A stretch of DNA of 64,000 nt from Saccharopolyspora hordei (lineage in GTDB: Bacteria; Actinomycetota; Actinomycetes; Mycobacteriales; Pseudonocardiaceae): contig NZ_JACCFJ010000001.1 of NCBI RefSeq assembly GCF_013410345.1, forward strand, positions 2,827,001-2,891,000. The letters are read 5' to 3'. This document shows, one piece after another, positions 62,523-64,000 of this stretch. The stretch's first letter is position 1. Each line of letters begins with the position of its first letter. The notes below the pieces were generated by a model. The model did no database searches, was not told the origin of the DNA, and worked only from the letters and a program-made list of their open reading frames with translations. Both the position numbers and the translations under genes were made by a program.

Positions 62523-63535
62523 CGTTCACGATCAGCGTCCGGGGCTCGGAGATCGCGTTCGACTGCGAGCCCGAGCAGAACGTGCTGGACGCTGCGGAGA
62601 CTGCGGGCTGGGCGATCCCGTACTCGTGCCGGAAGGGAGTGTGCGACACCTGCGTCGGCGGCCTGAGCACGGGTGTCCTGGACGTCCCGGGCCAGGGCCG
62701 TGTCTGCGGGCCTGCCGAGGTGCGCCTGTGCCGGGCCCGTCCGATGAGCGACGTGGAGATCGTGCCGCGTCGGGTCGAGCACCGCGCTCCGCCCGTCCGC
62801 AAGCAGCTGACCAGCGTCGTCCACCGCATCAGGCGGCCCAACGACCGCGTCACGATCCTCGACCTGCGCTATCCGATCGGACGGCGCACCCCGTTCCGCG
62901 CCGGTCAGTTCGTCAACATCGTCCTCCCCGACGGAGACACCCGGCCGTACTCGATGGCGAACCCGCCACAGCACAACGACGCTCTCCAACTGCACATCCG
63001 GACCGAGCCCGGCGGCCGGTTCTCCGACGGGATCCTGAGGGAACTCCAGTTCCACGACCCGGTCGAGATCGAAGCGCCGTTCGGCGACTTCGTCGTCGCT
63101 GATCCCGCAGACCCCGCCAGACCGGCGGGCGATCCGGTCATCCTGCTGGCCACCGGCACCGGTTTCGCGCCGATGCGGTCGATCGTCCTCGACCACATCG
63201 CCCGTCGGCTCGACCGCCCGGTCCACCTGTACTGGGGTGCGCGCACCATCGACGACCTCTACCTGATCGACACCGTCACCGCCTGGGCGAGGCGGTACCC
63301 GTGGTTCCGGTTCACCCCCGTGCTCTCCCGTCCGCACGCGGGCTGGGACGGCGCGACGGGGTGGGTGCAAGAGGCCGTCCTCGCGGACTACCCCGACCTG
63401 ACCGAGCACCACATCTACGCATGCGGCAGCGAAGCCATGACCGTCTCGGCCGCCGACGTCCTGGCGCGGGAACGAGACGTGGCGCCCGACCGGTTCCACG
63501 CCGACGCCTTCGTCTCCGCCGCAGGCGCGCACTAG
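62519..63535 (+). CDS. Dioxygenase reductase: 2Fe-2S plus FAD/NAD domains (TphA1/TpaC-like)
   Basis: Electron-transfer component of 338 residues. The N-terminal plant-type [2Fe-2S] has C-x4-C-x2-C (SCRKGVCDTCVGG) and a later Cys, then an FAD domain with RPYSMANPP and an NAD domain with LLATGTGFAPMRSIV. Passes electrons from NADH to the Rieske alpha subunit. This domain order matches class IB reductases of phthalate/terephthalate dioxygenases. Overlaps pdxA-like gene by 4 bases and is followed by a strong hairpin. Confidence 0.92.
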   Translation: MTFTISVRGSEIAFDCEPEQNVLDAAETAGWAIPYSCRKGVCDTCVGGLSTGVLDVPGQGRVCGPAEVRLCRARPMSDVEIVPRRVEHRAPPVRKQLTSVVHRIRRPNDRVTILDLRYPIGRRTPFRAGQFVNIVLPDGDTRPYSMANPPQHNDALQLHIRTEPGGRFSDGILRELQFHDPVEIEAPFGDFVVADPADPARPAGDPVILLATGTGFAPMRSIVLDHIARRLDRPVHLYWGARTIDDLYLIDTVTAWARRYPWFRFTPVLSRPHAGWDGATGWVQEAVLADYPDLTEHHIYACGSEAMTVSAADVLARERDVAPDRFHADAFVSAAGAH

Positions 63536-63548
63536 TCCCCTCCGCAGA

Positions 63549-63585
63549 GCTCGCCGGGCCAGTGGCACTCCCTGGCCCGGCGAGC
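63549..63585. terminator. Strong 14-bp hairpin after the reductase gene
   Basis: Bases 63549-63562 pair perfectly with 63572-63585 around a 9-base loop. It starts 13 bases after the stop codon. Transcription may read through to the transporter. Confidence 0.65.
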
Positions 63586-63634
63586 CCAGCGCACCCAGAA
63601 CCACGGGTCCAGGACCCGGAGTGGAGGTTCGGCC

Positions 63635-64000
63635 GTGTCTGACACCGAAACACCGTCGACGAGAGCACGCGGCGAGGGCCCGCTGCGCCTGCCCGGGTTC
63701 GTCGACGACCGGCGCCCCAACCGGTTCCAGCTCGACACAGTGCTGCTGTGCGGTCTGGTGATGTTCCTGGACGGGTTCGACACGCAGGCCATCAACTACA
63801 TGGCACCGGCCATCACCGAGGACTGGGGCCTGTCCAAGGCGGACCTGGGGCCCATCTTCTCGGCCGCGCTGGCGGGCTTGATGATCGGCTACCTGGTGCT
63901 GTCCCCGCTCGCGGACAGGTACGGCCACAAGCGGCTCGTCGTGGGCGGGGCGACGCTGTTCGCCCTGACCACGTTCGCGTCGGCGTGGGCGCGGGACCCG
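63635..64000 (+). CDS. MFS transporter, AAHS family (aromatic acid/H+ symporter), truncated by window end
   Basis: Permease fragment of 122 residues, open to the end of the window. GTG 63635 has GGAGG at 7 bases. TM1 contains MFLDGFDTQAINYMAPAI, the aromatic-acid-symporter signature (PcaK, BenK, TpaK-like), and DRYGHKRLVVGG is the MFS loop after TM2. It is downstream of the dioxygenase reductase, so it likely imports terephthalate or a related aromatic acid. A strong hairpin separates it from the operon, so expression may partly be independent. Rest unseen. Confidence 0.85.
   Translation, partial: MSDTETPSTRARGEGPLRLPGFVDDRRPNRFQLDTVLLCGLVMFLDGFDTQAINYMAPAITEDWGLSKADLGPIFSAALAGLMIGYLVLSPLADRYGHKRLVVGGATLFALTTFASAWARDP

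Overview
The window is very GC-rich DNA with strong third-position GC, frequent GTG starts, 4-bp ATGA/GTGA gene overlaps and actinobacterial families (MHS/AAHS permeases, CYP105-type P450 with a 3Fe-4S ferredoxin, tandem universal stress proteins, DUF5872). It looks like chromosomal DNA of a filamentous actinomycete, plausibly Pseudonocardiaceae; the family-level guess is inference. No rRNA, tRNA, CRISPR array, transposase or phage gene was seen. Layout: (1) 1-8057, sugar catabolism: the end of a sugar ABC permease, then on the minus strand a GntR regulator and an operon of aldehyde dehydrogenase, xylulokinase, HAD phosphatase and ribose-5-phosphate isomerase A, with a divergent FAH-family dehydratase-like gene. 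Three copies of a CGTA-N9-TACG-like site lie before the three transcription units, suggesting one GntR regulon that combines phosphorylative pentose steps with Weimberg-type (oxidative pentonate) steps. (2) 8138-13021, small and membrane proteins, a frameshifted SDR, a decayed P450 fragment and a lipoprotein hydrolase. (3) 13371-18159, a compact biosynthetic locus: three 29-bp tandem repeats, then an AT-less KS-ACP protein, a stand-alone adenylation domain and an FAD oxidoreductase; convergent to it is a membrane protein joining an HTH domain to a glycosidase-like domain without catalytic glutamates. (4) 20014-23135, a MarR / P450 / ferredoxin / ferredoxin reductase operon. (5) 23415-38550, a stress or redox-dormancy island: CBS proteins, universal stress proteins, a molybdenum formate dehydrogenase whose NuoEF-like beta gene carries an in-frame amber codon, a GNAT/acyl-CoA synthetase fusion, nicotinate phosphoribosyltransferase, DUF5872 protein, Mn catalase and two SRPBCC proteins. 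(6) 38871-64000, aromatic and acid catabolism. A PadR regulator is divergent from a CoA ligase, a three-subunit molybdenum hydroxylase and a crotonase, the gene set expected for 2-furoate degradation (hmfDAEBC-like), with an MFS transporter. Next come two type III CoA-transferases flanking an acyl-CoA dehydrogenase, an alcohol dehydrogenase and a GH88-like hydrolase; then a GAF histidine kinase and NarL-type regulator, a degenerate acyl-CoA ligase and an MHS permease. Last is an IclR-controlled ring-hydroxylating dioxygenase operon (alpha, beta, PdxA-type dihydrodiol dehydrogenase, reductase, AAHS permease) with the architecture of a terephthalate (tpa/tph) cluster. How it works together: the modules look like inducible catabolic units, each beside its own regulator and often its transporter. 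The Weimberg-like and furoate-like routes would both deliver 2-oxoglutarate, and the dioxygenase route would deliver protocatechuate or a related catechol. The most unusual items are the AT-less KS-ACP/A/FAD minicluster, the transmembrane pseudo-glycosidase regulator, the amber codon in the formate dehydrogenase gene and the strong IclR and GntR operators.
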